Part shown: piece by piece, positions 27,790 to 35,358 of the stretch
Layout: every line of letters starts with the position of its first letter
Position numbering within the stretch: the stretch's first letter is position 1
NCBI GenBank assembly: GCA_030591625.1
Contig: JAUVAR010000002.1
Span: 1 to 42,948, forward strand
Length of the DNA stretch: 42,948 nt
Source of the DNA: Candidatus Zixiibacteriota bacterium
GTDB taxonomy: Bacteria > Zixibacteria > MSB-5A5 > GN15 > FEB-12
Direction: 5' to 3'
Notes under the pieces: generated by a model
Database searches by the model: none
What the model was told of the DNA's origin: nothing
The model's input: the letters and a program-made list of their open reading frames with translations, nothing else
Position numbers and translations under genes: made by a program

Positions 27790-29112
27790 CTACAGCCCGG
27801 AGAACTCAACATCTTTGAAGTACATCGAAGGAGTTCGGGTCGATGAATAAATATGCGGGTCATTGCCAACTTCCGAAAGTGACATCCAGAAATCAATCAG
27901 ATTCCCGGAGATATTCATCTCGTTAACAGGCTTGACTCGTTTACCGTTCTCGATCAACATTCCCATAATACCGTAACTAAAATCTCCAGTAGTAGAATTG
28001 GCATTGCCGCCGATAAAGCGGGTCACTAAAATACCGCGTTCCATAGAAGCAATCATCGCTTCCATGTCCCTGTCACCTGTTCCAAAAATTACATTCGAAG
28101 TTCCGGCAGTTGTCGGTTCTACTTCAAGCTTACGACTATAGTAAGCGCTGATGAAATATTGTTTCAAGACTCCCGCTTCAAGAATTGTACGTTTGCGGGT
28201 AGCCATTCCTTCACCGTCATAGAGCCGCGAACCTCTGCCACGCACAATAAACGGATCATCAATAATCGTTAGTTTATCTGATGCTATCGGTTGGTCAAGT
28301 TTTCCTTCGAGATAGGAACGTTCTTGATAAAGTGCTCCACCGCTCATTGCTCCACGCATCGCACCAAGCGGACGGTTGCCTGCTATATTTTCGATAATCA
28401 AGTCATACCGACCTGATTCGAGTTTGGTCTGGCCAAGCCTGCTGAGTGCCACTTCAACACATGGTGTAGCGAGCTCTTCGGCAGGTGGCAACTCATCAAA
28501 GTGTCGAGTCGAACGGTAACGCCAACCTTCGGGACGTCCGCCTTTGCCGTCGTCTAACGAGACCTCTGCACCAAGATAGAAATAGGTTCGAGCGTTGGTA
28601 CCTTCGAAACCGTTGCTCTGAACTTTAACACTCTCGGTTATGCCATCACCACAACCGGCTGTACAGGTTACAATTTTATCACTCTTGGAACTGGTTAGTT
28701 TTTGTAGTTCAGCAGCCATATCGACACGCTGTTTCGATGTTATACTACTATGATTGTGATCAACCTGATCAAGATTGATATCCTTACGACCCTCATAATA
28801 TTTGGGGTCAGGTAATCCTCGAAACTTATCGGCACCAAGATATTTGGTCATAGCGATCGCTTCGGAGATAAATTTCTCAAGCGAATCTTTACGCAGATCA
28901 TTGGTCGAATGCGATGAGTACTTACTATCGGCATATACATCCAACGATAGCCCGTTCTGGGTTGATTCCTGTAGTTTCTCAAGACTTTCATCCCGATAAC
29001 TTATTTCGATGCTGCGATCATTTGTAATATTGACAGCAACATCGTTGGCGCCGGACTTCTTCGCGAACGTCACCGCCCACTTCCCCAACTCCAGTCTTTC
29101 TGATTTATTCAT
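27790..29112 (-). CDS. tldE: TldE/PmbA-type subunit of the TldD/TldE metalloprotease
   Basis: 440 residues from the ATG at 29112, which has AAAGG 8 nt upstream; a TTG 6 nt earlier is too close to that site. It lacks the HExxxH metal motif, as expected of the TldE (PmbA) partner. It keeps the family's central SGGALYQERSYLEGK, DDPF.VRG.GSRLYDGEG and the closing GNLIDFWMSLSEVGND. TldD/TldE form a heterodimeric protease that trims unfolded or modified peptides; in E. coli it processes microcin B17 and CcdA. No signal peptide is visible, unlike its partner TldD, encoded 39 nt upstream in the same operon. A cytoplasmic location would conflict with a Tat-exported partner. Confidence 0.9.
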   Translation of the reverse strand: MNKSERLELGKWAVTFAKKSGANDVAVNITNDRSIEISYRDESLEKLQESTQNGLSLDVYADSKYSSHSTNDLRKDSLEKFISEAIAMTKYLGADKFRGLPDPKYYEGRKDINLDQVDHNHSSITSKQRVDMAAELQKLTSSKSDKIVTCTAGCGDGITESVKVQSNGFEGTNARTYFYLGAEVSLDDGKGGRPEGWRYRSTRHFDELPPAEELATPCVEVALSRLGQTKLESGRYDLIIENIAGNRPLGAMRGAMSGGALYQERSYLEGKLDQPIASDKLTIIDDPFIVRGRGSRLYDGEGMATRKRTILEAGVLKQYFISAYYSRKLEVEPTTAGTSNVIFGTGDRDMEAMIASMERGILVTRFIGGNANSTTGDFSYGIMGMLIENGKRVKPVNEMNISGNLIDFWMSLSEVGNDPHIYSSTRTPSMYFKDVEFSGL

Positions 29113-29151
29113 GGACAATACCTTTATTTTTCAATTTGTTCATTAAGGGGA

Positions 29152-30696
29152 TCAACTATTGATACCGCCGACTGTTATCGACGAAATCTTGATACTCGGC
29201 AGACCCATCGAAACAGGTACGCCCTGACCACCCTTACCGCAGGTCCATCCACCTTCGGCCATCTTAAAGTCGTCGGCAACCATTGTTACCTTAGTCAGAA
29301 CATCCGGGCCGTTACCAATCAGATTGATATCTTTGATCGGTTTTGTAATCTTACCGTCTTCGATCAGGCTGCCTGATTTAACAAAGAAAGTGAAATCACC
29401 GGCTCCAATCGCCACTTCACCATTGGTGAACTGCTCGACATAGATACCCTTCTTGACACTCTTGATAATTTCATCCTTAGTGTGTGGACCGGGAAGCATA
29501 TAGGTATTGCGCATTCTTGGGATCGGTGCAAAACGGAATGACTGCCTGCGACCATTGCCGGTTGGCTTAAGGCCGTAGTGGGTCGCACTGATGCGATCAT
29601 GCAGATAGCTTTCTAATATTCCGTCACGAACCATATAAGTTTTTTCTGTCTGATGACCTTCATCATCGACATTAAGTGAACCGCGTATATTCGGGTTAGT
29701 GCCATCATCAACGATTGAAACAATACTCTCGGCAACCGGTTTGCCAATTTTGGTTGAGAAGATTGATGCATCTTTGCGGTTGAAGTCTGCTTCCATCGGA
29801 TGTCCGATTGCTTCATGCAGAAGAATCCCCGAACTACCGGCAGCCATCACAACAGGCATTTCGCCAGCTTCAGGTTTGATCGCTTCAAAGAGAGCGACTG
29901 TCCGGCGGACAGACTCAGTTCCGATACGAGCCAGGTTTGCTTCGGTCAGGAATTCAATTCCCTGTCGTCCACAAAGATTAAAGCCGTTACGTTCACGACG
30001 ACCATTTTCTTCGGCTGAACATGAACCACCCACACGAGTCATTGGCTGATAGTCACAGGCAATCGTTCCTTCGGATGTTGCAACCATCATATAGGAGTTG
30101 TCATCGGAGAACGAAACAGAAGATTTGATAACTCGTTTATCTGTTGCCTTCATTGTCTCATTGATTTTCAATAACAGAGGAATCTTCTGATCGATAGTTA
30201 CATCTTCCCAAAGAGTCTTGATCGGATAATAATTTGGTGTGACTTCCATGCGAAGATCCACAACTTTAGCGGTTGGAGCACTATTCGCAATATTGGAGGC
30301 TGTTTTGGCAGCCAGTTTCATCGCTTCCGGAGTAATCTCCTCGGTGAATGAATAACCGACCTGGTCACCCTTGAGGACCCGGATACCAACACCAAAATCG
30401 ATATTGCTGTATGCTCGGTTGACCGCATCATCTTCAAGTGCGACATAATTTCCGATGCTATGCTGAAAATAGAGGTCACAGTAATCGCCACCCTTTTCGA
30501 GTGCGATAGACATTATTTTCTGCATTAAATCTTTATCAACCCCGAAATGCTTCATGTAAGCATCGAGTTTGCCTTCACCCTCAAGCCCAGGCGCAAACGC
30601 CATTAGTGGGTTGGCATTAAAAATGATTGGAATCGACGCCAATGCTGCCCCTTTCGCACTTAGTTCGACAAATCTCCTGCGAGAGATATTAGCCAT
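29152..30696 (-). CDS. tldD: TldD-type zinc metalloprotease with Tat signal
   Basis: 514 residues. The N-terminus carries SRRRF followed by a hydrophobic stretch (about 15-33), a twin-arginine signal or the remnant of one. The catalytic motif HEAIGHPMEADF lies near residue 293, followed by the family's DDG..PN.RGS...DDEG and ARNTYMLPG-like segment (MRNTYMLPG). The end VTMVADDF...GGWTCGKGGQGVPV is typical of TldD. GAGGAG lies 6 nt before the ATG. It is co-oriented with tldE, so the pair forms one operon. E. coli TldD is cytoplasmic, so a Tat signal is notable, although Tat-tagged homologues exist in other phyla. Confidence 0.92.
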   Translation of the reverse strand: MANISRRRFVELSAKGAALASIPIIFNANPLMAFAPGLEGEGKLDAYMKHFGVDKDLMQKIMSIALEKGGDYCDLYFQHSIGNYVALEDDAVNRAYSNIDFGVGIRVLKGDQVGYSFTEEITPEAMKLAAKTASNIANSAPTAKVVDLRMEVTPNYYPIKTLWEDVTIDQKIPLLLKINETMKATDKRVIKSSVSFSDDNSYMMVATSEGTIACDYQPMTRVGGSCSAEENGRRERNGFNLCGRQGIEFLTEANLARIGTESVRRTVALFEAIKPEAGEMPVVMAAGSSGILLHEAIGHPMEADFNRKDASIFSTKIGKPVAESIVSIVDDGTNPNIRGSLNVDDEGHQTEKTYMVRDGILESYLHDRISATHYGLKPTGNGRRQSFRFAPIPRMRNTYMLPGPHTKDEIIKSVKKGIYVEQFTNGEVAIGAGDFTFFVKSGSLIEDGKITKPIKDINLIGNGPDVLTKVTMVADDFKMAEGGWTCGKGGQGVPVSMGLPSIKISSITVGGINS

Positions 30697-30921
30697 TGCA
30701 TACTCCTCTTGCTCTATCCTGTATTAAAATCTAAATTTATATTCGTAGGTAGGTATTTCATATTACTATAGTTGTATAGACGAAGAATTCACCCAAAAGG
30801 TTCATAGTAGTACTCAAATTATTCTTAAAATCGCTGTTTCAAAAATAAGCGAACTGCTATAAGTCGCCACTAACCTTATAACCTACTCGCACACAACAAC
30901 ATATCGAGCGAGATTTGAGCT

Positions 30922-31410
30922 TTACGGATCAGGCTGACGGTATGACATTTCTGACTCGCCGGAATCAAAGGGAGAAATTTCAACCATTTCTTCAGGTGAA
31001 GGAGGTGGTGGCTTCTTTCCGGATAAGAATTTCTTCAAGAATGAGATTATCGCACTCCCCTGCCAAAGCAGAAAGGTGATCGTCGCTAACCCCACAAATA
31101 GGATTGCTACATGCGGATGAACAAACACCCAATAGGTATTGATAGCAAAATGTAAATAAACAAAAATTGAAAGTTCAGGATTGAGATTCTTGGGAATAAC
31201 CGATGGGCCGCCAATTCGGGAATAGTAATCTTTTAGACGACGTAACCATTCATGTCCTTCTCTCCAGAAATTTCTCCACAATATTCTAAACTGTGGTGCA
31301 ACGAGTTTCCAAAGAATTACTATGCTAAGGTTATAGACACAGTACCATCCCCACTCAGTTAAGGTGAAGTCCTCTAATTCGAGAAGATATTCTAACGTCA
31401 GCTGTTCCAT
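30922..31410 (-). CDS. Small integral membrane protein of unknown function
   Basis: 162 residues with no family I recognise. Hydrophobic segments lie at about 22-38, 85-100 and 103-125. A basic aromatic loop (FRILWRNFWREGHEWLRRLKDYYSRIG) sits between the first two. The C-terminal tail has a KKPPPPSPEE proline run and acidic residues, and is likely cytosolic. It starts 38 nt after the rsmD stop in the same direction, so the two may be co-transcribed. No clear ribosome site precedes the ATG. Confidence 0.7.
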   Translation of the reverse strand: MEQLTLEYLLELEDFTLTEWGWYCVYNLSIVILWKLVAPQFRILWRNFWREGHEWLRRLKDYYSRIGGPSVIPKNLNPELSIFVYLHFAINTYWVFVHPHVAILFVGLATITFLLWQGSAIISFLKKFLSGKKPPPPSPEEMVEISPFDSGESEMSYRQPDP

Positions 31411-31448
31411 AGAGGGAATCTTGCCCGAGGGAACGATTATAACAAGTT

Positions 31449-32084
31449 TTAAATCCGTTCATCCTCATCGGGAAGACCTAAAATAGAGAATGTTGTGTTT
31501 CCGTATTTTCGTTGTTGCTGAAGCTCAAACCCGTGAAACCTGATCCTTTGGGTTTCACTTGTATCATGCTGACAAAGAATAATTCCATCTCTATTGAGAA
31601 TAGAGCAGGCAGCAATTTCTGACATTGTGCGATTGATTATTCCTTTGTACTGAGGTGGTGCGATCATAATAATATCAAATTTTTCAGTTTCTGACAAACC
31701 AGGAATCGCATCAAAGACATCGGCATGCAAGCACTCAAGTGAATCTGCCACCCCAAGTGTCTCCGCCTGTTTATTTATTTGGTCGACAAGTTGCTGCTCA
31801 AGTTCAACTCCAACCGCTTTGTCGGCTCCTCGTGAGACTGCCTCAAAAAGATATGAGCCTGTCCCGGAAAAGAGGTCAAGATATGACGCACCATCGAGAT
31901 ACGGATACAGAAAATCGAATATCGATTTGCGAATTCTCGAGAGTGGCGGACGGGTCACACCAAGATCGGGCGCAGTTATACGACGACCTTTTAAATGGCC
32001 GGCTATAATTTTAAACTCAAATTGCTTCTGTTTCATAAATTTAACACCAACTCTTTCATCACCAGAAGATAAGAACTCCAACAT
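31449..32084 (-). CDS. rsmD: 16S rRNA (guanine-966-N2)-methyltransferase RsmD-like
   Basis: SAM-dependent methyltransferase of the 30S subunit. The family opener IIAGHLKGRRI starts near residue 26. TRPPLSRIRKSIFDFL and the SAM loop LDLFSGTGSYLFEAVSRGA are clear. The catalytic motif IV reads IAPPQYKG instead of (N/D)PP(Y/F), so the usual Asp is missing; function may still be kept. The true start could be the ATG at 32036 (MKQKQFEFKIIAG), closer to family length; neither start has a good ribosome site. It is divergent from rnhB. Confidence 0.87.
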   Translation of the reverse strand: MLEFLSSGDERVGVKFMKQKQFEFKIIAGHLKGRRITAPDLGVTRPPLSRIRKSIFDFLYPYLDGASYLDLFSGTGSYLFEAVSRGADKAVGVELEQQLVDQINKQAETLGVADSLECLHADVFDAIPGLSETEKFDIIMIAPPQYKGIINRTMSEIAACSILNRDGIILCQHDTSETQRIRFHGFELQQQRKYGNTTFSILGLPDEDERI

Positions 32085-32174
32085 GCTAACAAAACAGTTT
32101 TAAACTGTCGATAGATTATATATAAAGAAAAAGGTTGTTACTAAAGGGTAAGCCACTTATTAAAAGATAGTAAT

Positions 32175-32831
32175 ATGAAAAAGATAATTAACATCAAGTC
32201 AATCGACATTGATCTATCGCAGATTGAAGATGATCTTTATAAAAAAGGCTACAAGTCGGTGTGTGGCGTTGACGAAGCAGGACGAGGCCCTCTCGCGGGT
32301 CCGGTTGTGGCAGCGGCAGTTATTCTTCCACCGGAGACAGAAATCGAAGGTCTCGATGATTCCAAAAAACTATCTGCCTCCAAAAGAGATAAATTATTTG
32401 AAAAAATTGTAAATCTTGGTCTTATCTGTGCGGTAGGTATTATCGATCATACCGAGATTGACCGTATCAATATTCACCGCGCTTCACTTAGAGCGATGTG
32501 TAAAGCTGTTCTTGATTTGAAACAGAGTCCTGATTTCATACTTGTTGATGGTCGTTTTTGTATTCCAAATCTGTCTCAGGCACAACTTGCGGTGGTCGGT
32601 GGAGATGCCTGTTGTCCTTCAATTTCAGCAGCTTCTATAGTTGCCAAAGTTACCAGAGATCGCATAATGGAAAAATTCGAAAATATTTATCCGAATTTTT
32701 CATTCTCAACCCACAAAGGTTACCCCACTGCGTTGCATCAAAAAGAGCTCAAAGAATATGGCCCGACAGAAATCCACAGGCGAACCTTCAAGCCGGTAGC
32801 AGAGCTGATTGATGAACTCACCCTCTTCTGA
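32175..32831 (+). CDS. rnhB: Ribonuclease HII
   Basis: Removes ribonucleotides and RNA primers from DNA. 218 residues, normal length. The opening CGVDEAGRGPLAGPVVAAAVIL holds catalytic D33 and E34. LDDSKKLS, the central ILVDG, CCPSISAASIVAKVTRDRIM and the HKGYPT motif are all intact. The 3' end overlaps yraN by 20 nt, a common pairing in bacteria. Divergent from rsmD, with 90 bp between them for both promoters. Confidence 0.96.
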   Translation: MKKIINIKSIDIDLSQIEDDLYKKGYKSVCGVDEAGRGPLAGPVVAAAVILPPETEIEGLDDSKKLSASKRDKLFEKIVNLGLICAVGIIDHTEIDRINIHRASLRAMCKAVLDLKQSPDFILVDGRFCIPNLSQAQLAVVGGDACCPSISAASIVAKVTRDRIMEKFENIYPNFSFSTHKGYPTALHQKELKEYGPTEIHRRTFKPVAELIDELTLF

Positions 32832-33198
32832 TCAAAGCAAAGAGAGTCGCAAAAAACGAGGCGATAAATTTGAACGGCTGGCTGCAAAATTCTACAAAAA
32901 TAATAAATACGAAATTCTCGAACAAAACTGGCGAGCCGGTCGGAAAGAGATTGATCTGATTGTACGAAAAGATAATCTGCTCATTTTTGTCGAAGTAAAA
33001 TCAGCATCATCAAAAAAATTCGGTCATCCTGCCGAGCGAGTTGATAATCGTAAACAGAAAAATATTATCGAAGTAGCGAAACAATATCTTATCTCCCACG
33101 AAGTGTTAGATTGTGATTTCAGGTTTGATGTTGTTGCGTTTATTGATGGCCAGCTTGAACATTACCCCGGGGCTTTTGAAGTCGATACTGAATTCTGA
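32812..33198 (+). CDS. yraN: YraN/UPF0102 family predicted nuclease
   Basis: 128 residues from the ATG at 32812, inside the end of rnhB; a TTG immediately before it is also open. It has the family core: G...E..A..FY....Y.ILE.NWRAGRKEIDLI, FVEVKSASSKKFG.P.E.VD..K, and C-terminal DCDFRFDVVAFI. The acidic/lysine residues in EIDLI and EVK correspond to a restriction-endonuclease-like active site. Biological role is poorly known. Its stop directly abuts the convergent stop of the next gene, leaving no room for a terminator. Confidence 0.9.
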   Translation: MNSPSSDQSKESRKKRGDKFERLAAKFYKNNKYEILEQNWRAGRKEIDLIVRKDNLLIFVEVKSASSKKFGHPAERVDNRKQKNIIEVAKQYLISHEVLDCDFRFDVVAFIDGQLEHYPGAFEVDTEF

Positions 33199-33627
33199 TT
33201 ATTTGAGACTATCCGAAAAATCGGTCGAATCTGACAATGCCAACGAATCGGCAATTTTAGCCCTTGAAATTGAATCAGAAACTCTCGAAATTGAATCAAC
33301 CAGGTCATAAACCGACTGTGTAAAGGGGAATAATCCGGCTGGATCAGACTCACATCTCTTGATCAGTGCAGTCATTTTCCCAAGTGTCAGCCCGTTGGAT
33401 GTTAGAATTGAATCCCTGTATTCAAGATATCTTTCCGGCTCATTTCGGAATTCTCCTGCCGCAACCCAAATTCGGGCAGTCGCCTGCGCCATAATTTCAT
33501 CTTCAGAAGCAACTTTTTGGATGCTCCAGACGTTATATTCCTGATAGGCGAACCAGCCACCAATTAGAACTACAAATGGGATTATTCTTTTGAACCAAAT
33601 CACACTTTTCCAACTTTCCTTTGACAC
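33199..33627 (-). CDS. Small membrane-anchored protein of unknown function
   Basis: 142 residues from a GTG without a clear ribosome site. One hydrophobic segment (about 15-28) follows basic residues, suggesting an N-terminal anchor with the rest outside. A helical region follows (about 38-100), then a Ser/Asp/Ala-rich tail with repeats such as VSDSISRA and LALSDSTDFSDSLK. I recognise no family. The pattern of one anchor plus a DUF4296-like helical body is seen in FCB bacteria, but I would not assign it. It is tail to tail with yraN. Confidence 0.6.
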   Translation of the reverse strand: MSKESWKSVIWFKRIIPFVVLIGGWFAYQEYNVWSIQKVASEDEIMAQATARIWVAAGEFRNEPERYLEYRDSILTSNGLTLGKMTALIKRCESDPAGLFPFTQSVYDLVDSISRVSDSISRAKIADSLALSDSTDFSDSLK

Positions 33628-33681
33628 AGAGCTTAGAAGTCATAACTTAAACAACCCGCACGGTGCGGTCAACTTATTGAT

Positions 33682-34767
33682 ATGGAAATAAATTACCCTC
33701 AAGAACGGCGTAAAAGCCGTGCAGTCAAAATCGGAGATGTCCTTATAGGGGGCGGATTCCCAATAGCGATTCAGTCAATGACCACCGCTGACACCCGTGA
33801 TGTAGCTGCTACTATCGCTCAAATCAACGAACTTTTTGAAGTTGGTGCAGATATTGTCAGAATTTCTGTACTCAATCATGACGCTTCAGATTCGCTCTCT
33901 AAGATCCGAGCAGGCGTAACGGGACCAATTGTTGCCGATATTCATTTCCAATACAAGCTCGCTCTCAAAGCGATTGAAGCCGGATTCGATAAAATTAGAA
34001 TCAACCCTGGTAACATCGGAGCCGAATGGAAAGTACGAGAAGTCACTAAAGCGGCCAAAGATGCCGGTGTACCGATCAGAGTTGGTGTGAACTCAGGTTC
34101 ACTGCCCGAAGATATTTTGAAAAAGTATGGCCACGATGACCCTCGTGCCTTCTGCGAAGCTGCAATGCGAGAAATTGAAGTTCTCGAAGATTGCGGATTT
34201 ACTGATACTGTGATCTCTGTCAAATCTTCCAACACCGTAACAGCTTACTGGGCCTACCAGATGCTTGCACAGAAATGCGACTACCCATTGCATCTGGGAA
34301 TCACCGAAGCGGGCATACTTGAGGCTGGAACGATTAAATCATCAATTGGAATTGGTGCAATGTTGTTGACCGGCATCGGTGACACTATTCGAGTTTCACT
34401 CACTGCTGACCCGATTCATGAAGTTCGTGTTGCTAAACAGATTCTAAAATCGTGTGCGCTTAAAGATGAAGGGGTGGAAGTTATCTCCTGTCCTACTTGC
34501 GGACGATGCCAGATCGATATGATCCCACTCGCCGAATCAATTTCTGAAAAGACAAAACATATCAAGACACCTCTTAAAGTTGCAGTCATGGGTTGTGCGG
34601 TCAATGGACCGGGCGAAGCTGCCGCTGCCGATGTTGGTATCGCCGGAGGTGATGGCAAAGGGATACTCATCAAGAAGGGTGAGATTGTCAAACGTATGAC
34701 CGAAGCAGAACTTGAATCGACATTGCTTGCAGAGATCGAAGCGATGACCGGCGAGAAGACAGGATAA
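33682..34767 (+). CDS. ispG: 4-hydroxy-3-methylbut-2-enyl diphosphate synthase IspG (GcpE)
   Basis: Makes HMBPP from MEcPP in the MEP isoprenoid pathway; a 4Fe-4S cytosolic enzyme. 361 residues, the compact bacterial form. The TIM barrel carries PIAIQSMTTADTRD, VADIHFQYKLAL, KIRINPGNIG and GVNSGSLPEDIL. The cluster ligands are CPTCGRC (two Cys used) and the Cys of MGCAVNGPGE. All expected residues are present. No good ribosome site precedes the ATG. It ends at a strong hairpin. Confidence 0.96.
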   Translation: MEINYPQERRKSRAVKIGDVLIGGGFPIAIQSMTTADTRDVAATIAQINELFEVGADIVRISVLNHDASDSLSKIRAGVTGPIVADIHFQYKLALKAIEAGFDKIRINPGNIGAEWKVREVTKAAKDAGVPIRVGVNSGSLPEDILKKYGHDDPRAFCEAAMREIEVLEDCGFTDTVISVKSSNTVTAYWAYQMLAQKCDYPLHLGITEAGILEAGTIKSSIGIGAMLLTGIGDTIRVSLTADPIHEVRVAKQILKSCALKDEGVEVISCPTCGRCQIDMIPLAESISEKTKHIKTPLKVAVMGCAVNGPGEAAAADVGIAGGDGKGILIKKGEIVKRMTEAELESTLLAEIEAMTGEKTG

Positions 34768-34835
34768 TGGAAACGAACTAAACTTTCAGCTGCACAACTC
34801 TGAATACTGTAATATAAAATTAACATCACAACAGA

Positions 34836-34873
34836 AAACCGGGCTGGCCATATTGGCCATACCCGGTTTCTTT
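34836..34873. terminator. Bidirectional terminator between ispG and the MtrB-like gene
   Basis: AAACCGGG/CCCGGTTT outer stem and TGGCCA/TGGCCA inner stem (34836-34869), with a small internal loop. Plus strand continues CTTTAAC, minus strand TTCTGTTG. It separates two convergent genes. Confidence 0.8.
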
Positions 34874-34899
34874 AACAGGAAAGGAGGTAACTTAAGGTT

Positions 34900-35334
34900 T
34901 TAGAAACTTATTTCCACACCTGTACGAATTCCTGTCAACGAACCAGTTTCTGATCCATATACCCAGGCTGCTGCATCGGTTAGTTCGGCATAATCAAAGT
35001 CTGCCGTCAGCATCATACTTGGAGAAACTCTGTATGCAGCTCTTACTGCAAGTATCGATAACTTGTAATTCAAATCAGAGTATGTGTGCATCTCATCAAA
35101 GAAAAAGTCCTGATGGGTCAGTTCTGGATCGCCAAGATCATTAACCGCCAGATGTTCAACCGATGGCATAACTACTTCGTCATAACCTCCACTTGATTGA
35201 TTATATGTGAAGCTTGTTGTCAGAGAAAGTTTCTGAGTCGGCATCACTGTAATCGAACCAAACAGATTGTGCGATGAGTTTCTGTAGTCGGTCATCGAAT
35301 AGATCGAGCCATAATGTTTCGCTGCGCCACTCAC
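34900..35334 (-). CDS. C-terminal part of the MtrB-like barrel
   Basis: 144 codons from a GTG with no ribosome site upstream, so it is unlikely to be made separately. The sequence consists of alternating beta-strands (LFGSITVMPTQKLSLTTSFTY, LAVRAAYRVSPSMMLTADFDYAEL) and ends in GIRTGVEISF, the C-terminal Phe used for outer-membrane insertion. Without this piece the barrel would lack its last four to six strands and its insertion signal. Confidence 0.75.
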   Translation of the reverse strand: MSGAAKHYGSIYSMTDYRNSSHNLFGSITVMPTQKLSLTTSFTYNQSSGGYDEVVMPSVEHLAVNDLGDPELTHQDFFFDEMHTYSDLNYKLSILAVRAAYRVSPSMMLTADFDYAELTDAAAWVYGSETGSLTGIRTGVEISF

Positions 35335-35358
35335 GGTGTCGCGGAATATATGGCCACC

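Noticed and set aside
34878..34892. Strong Shine-Dalgarno-like AAAGGAGGT on the plus strand
   Set aside because: A stop codon follows within a few bases and no frame opens after it; the region is the 3' end of the barrel gene.
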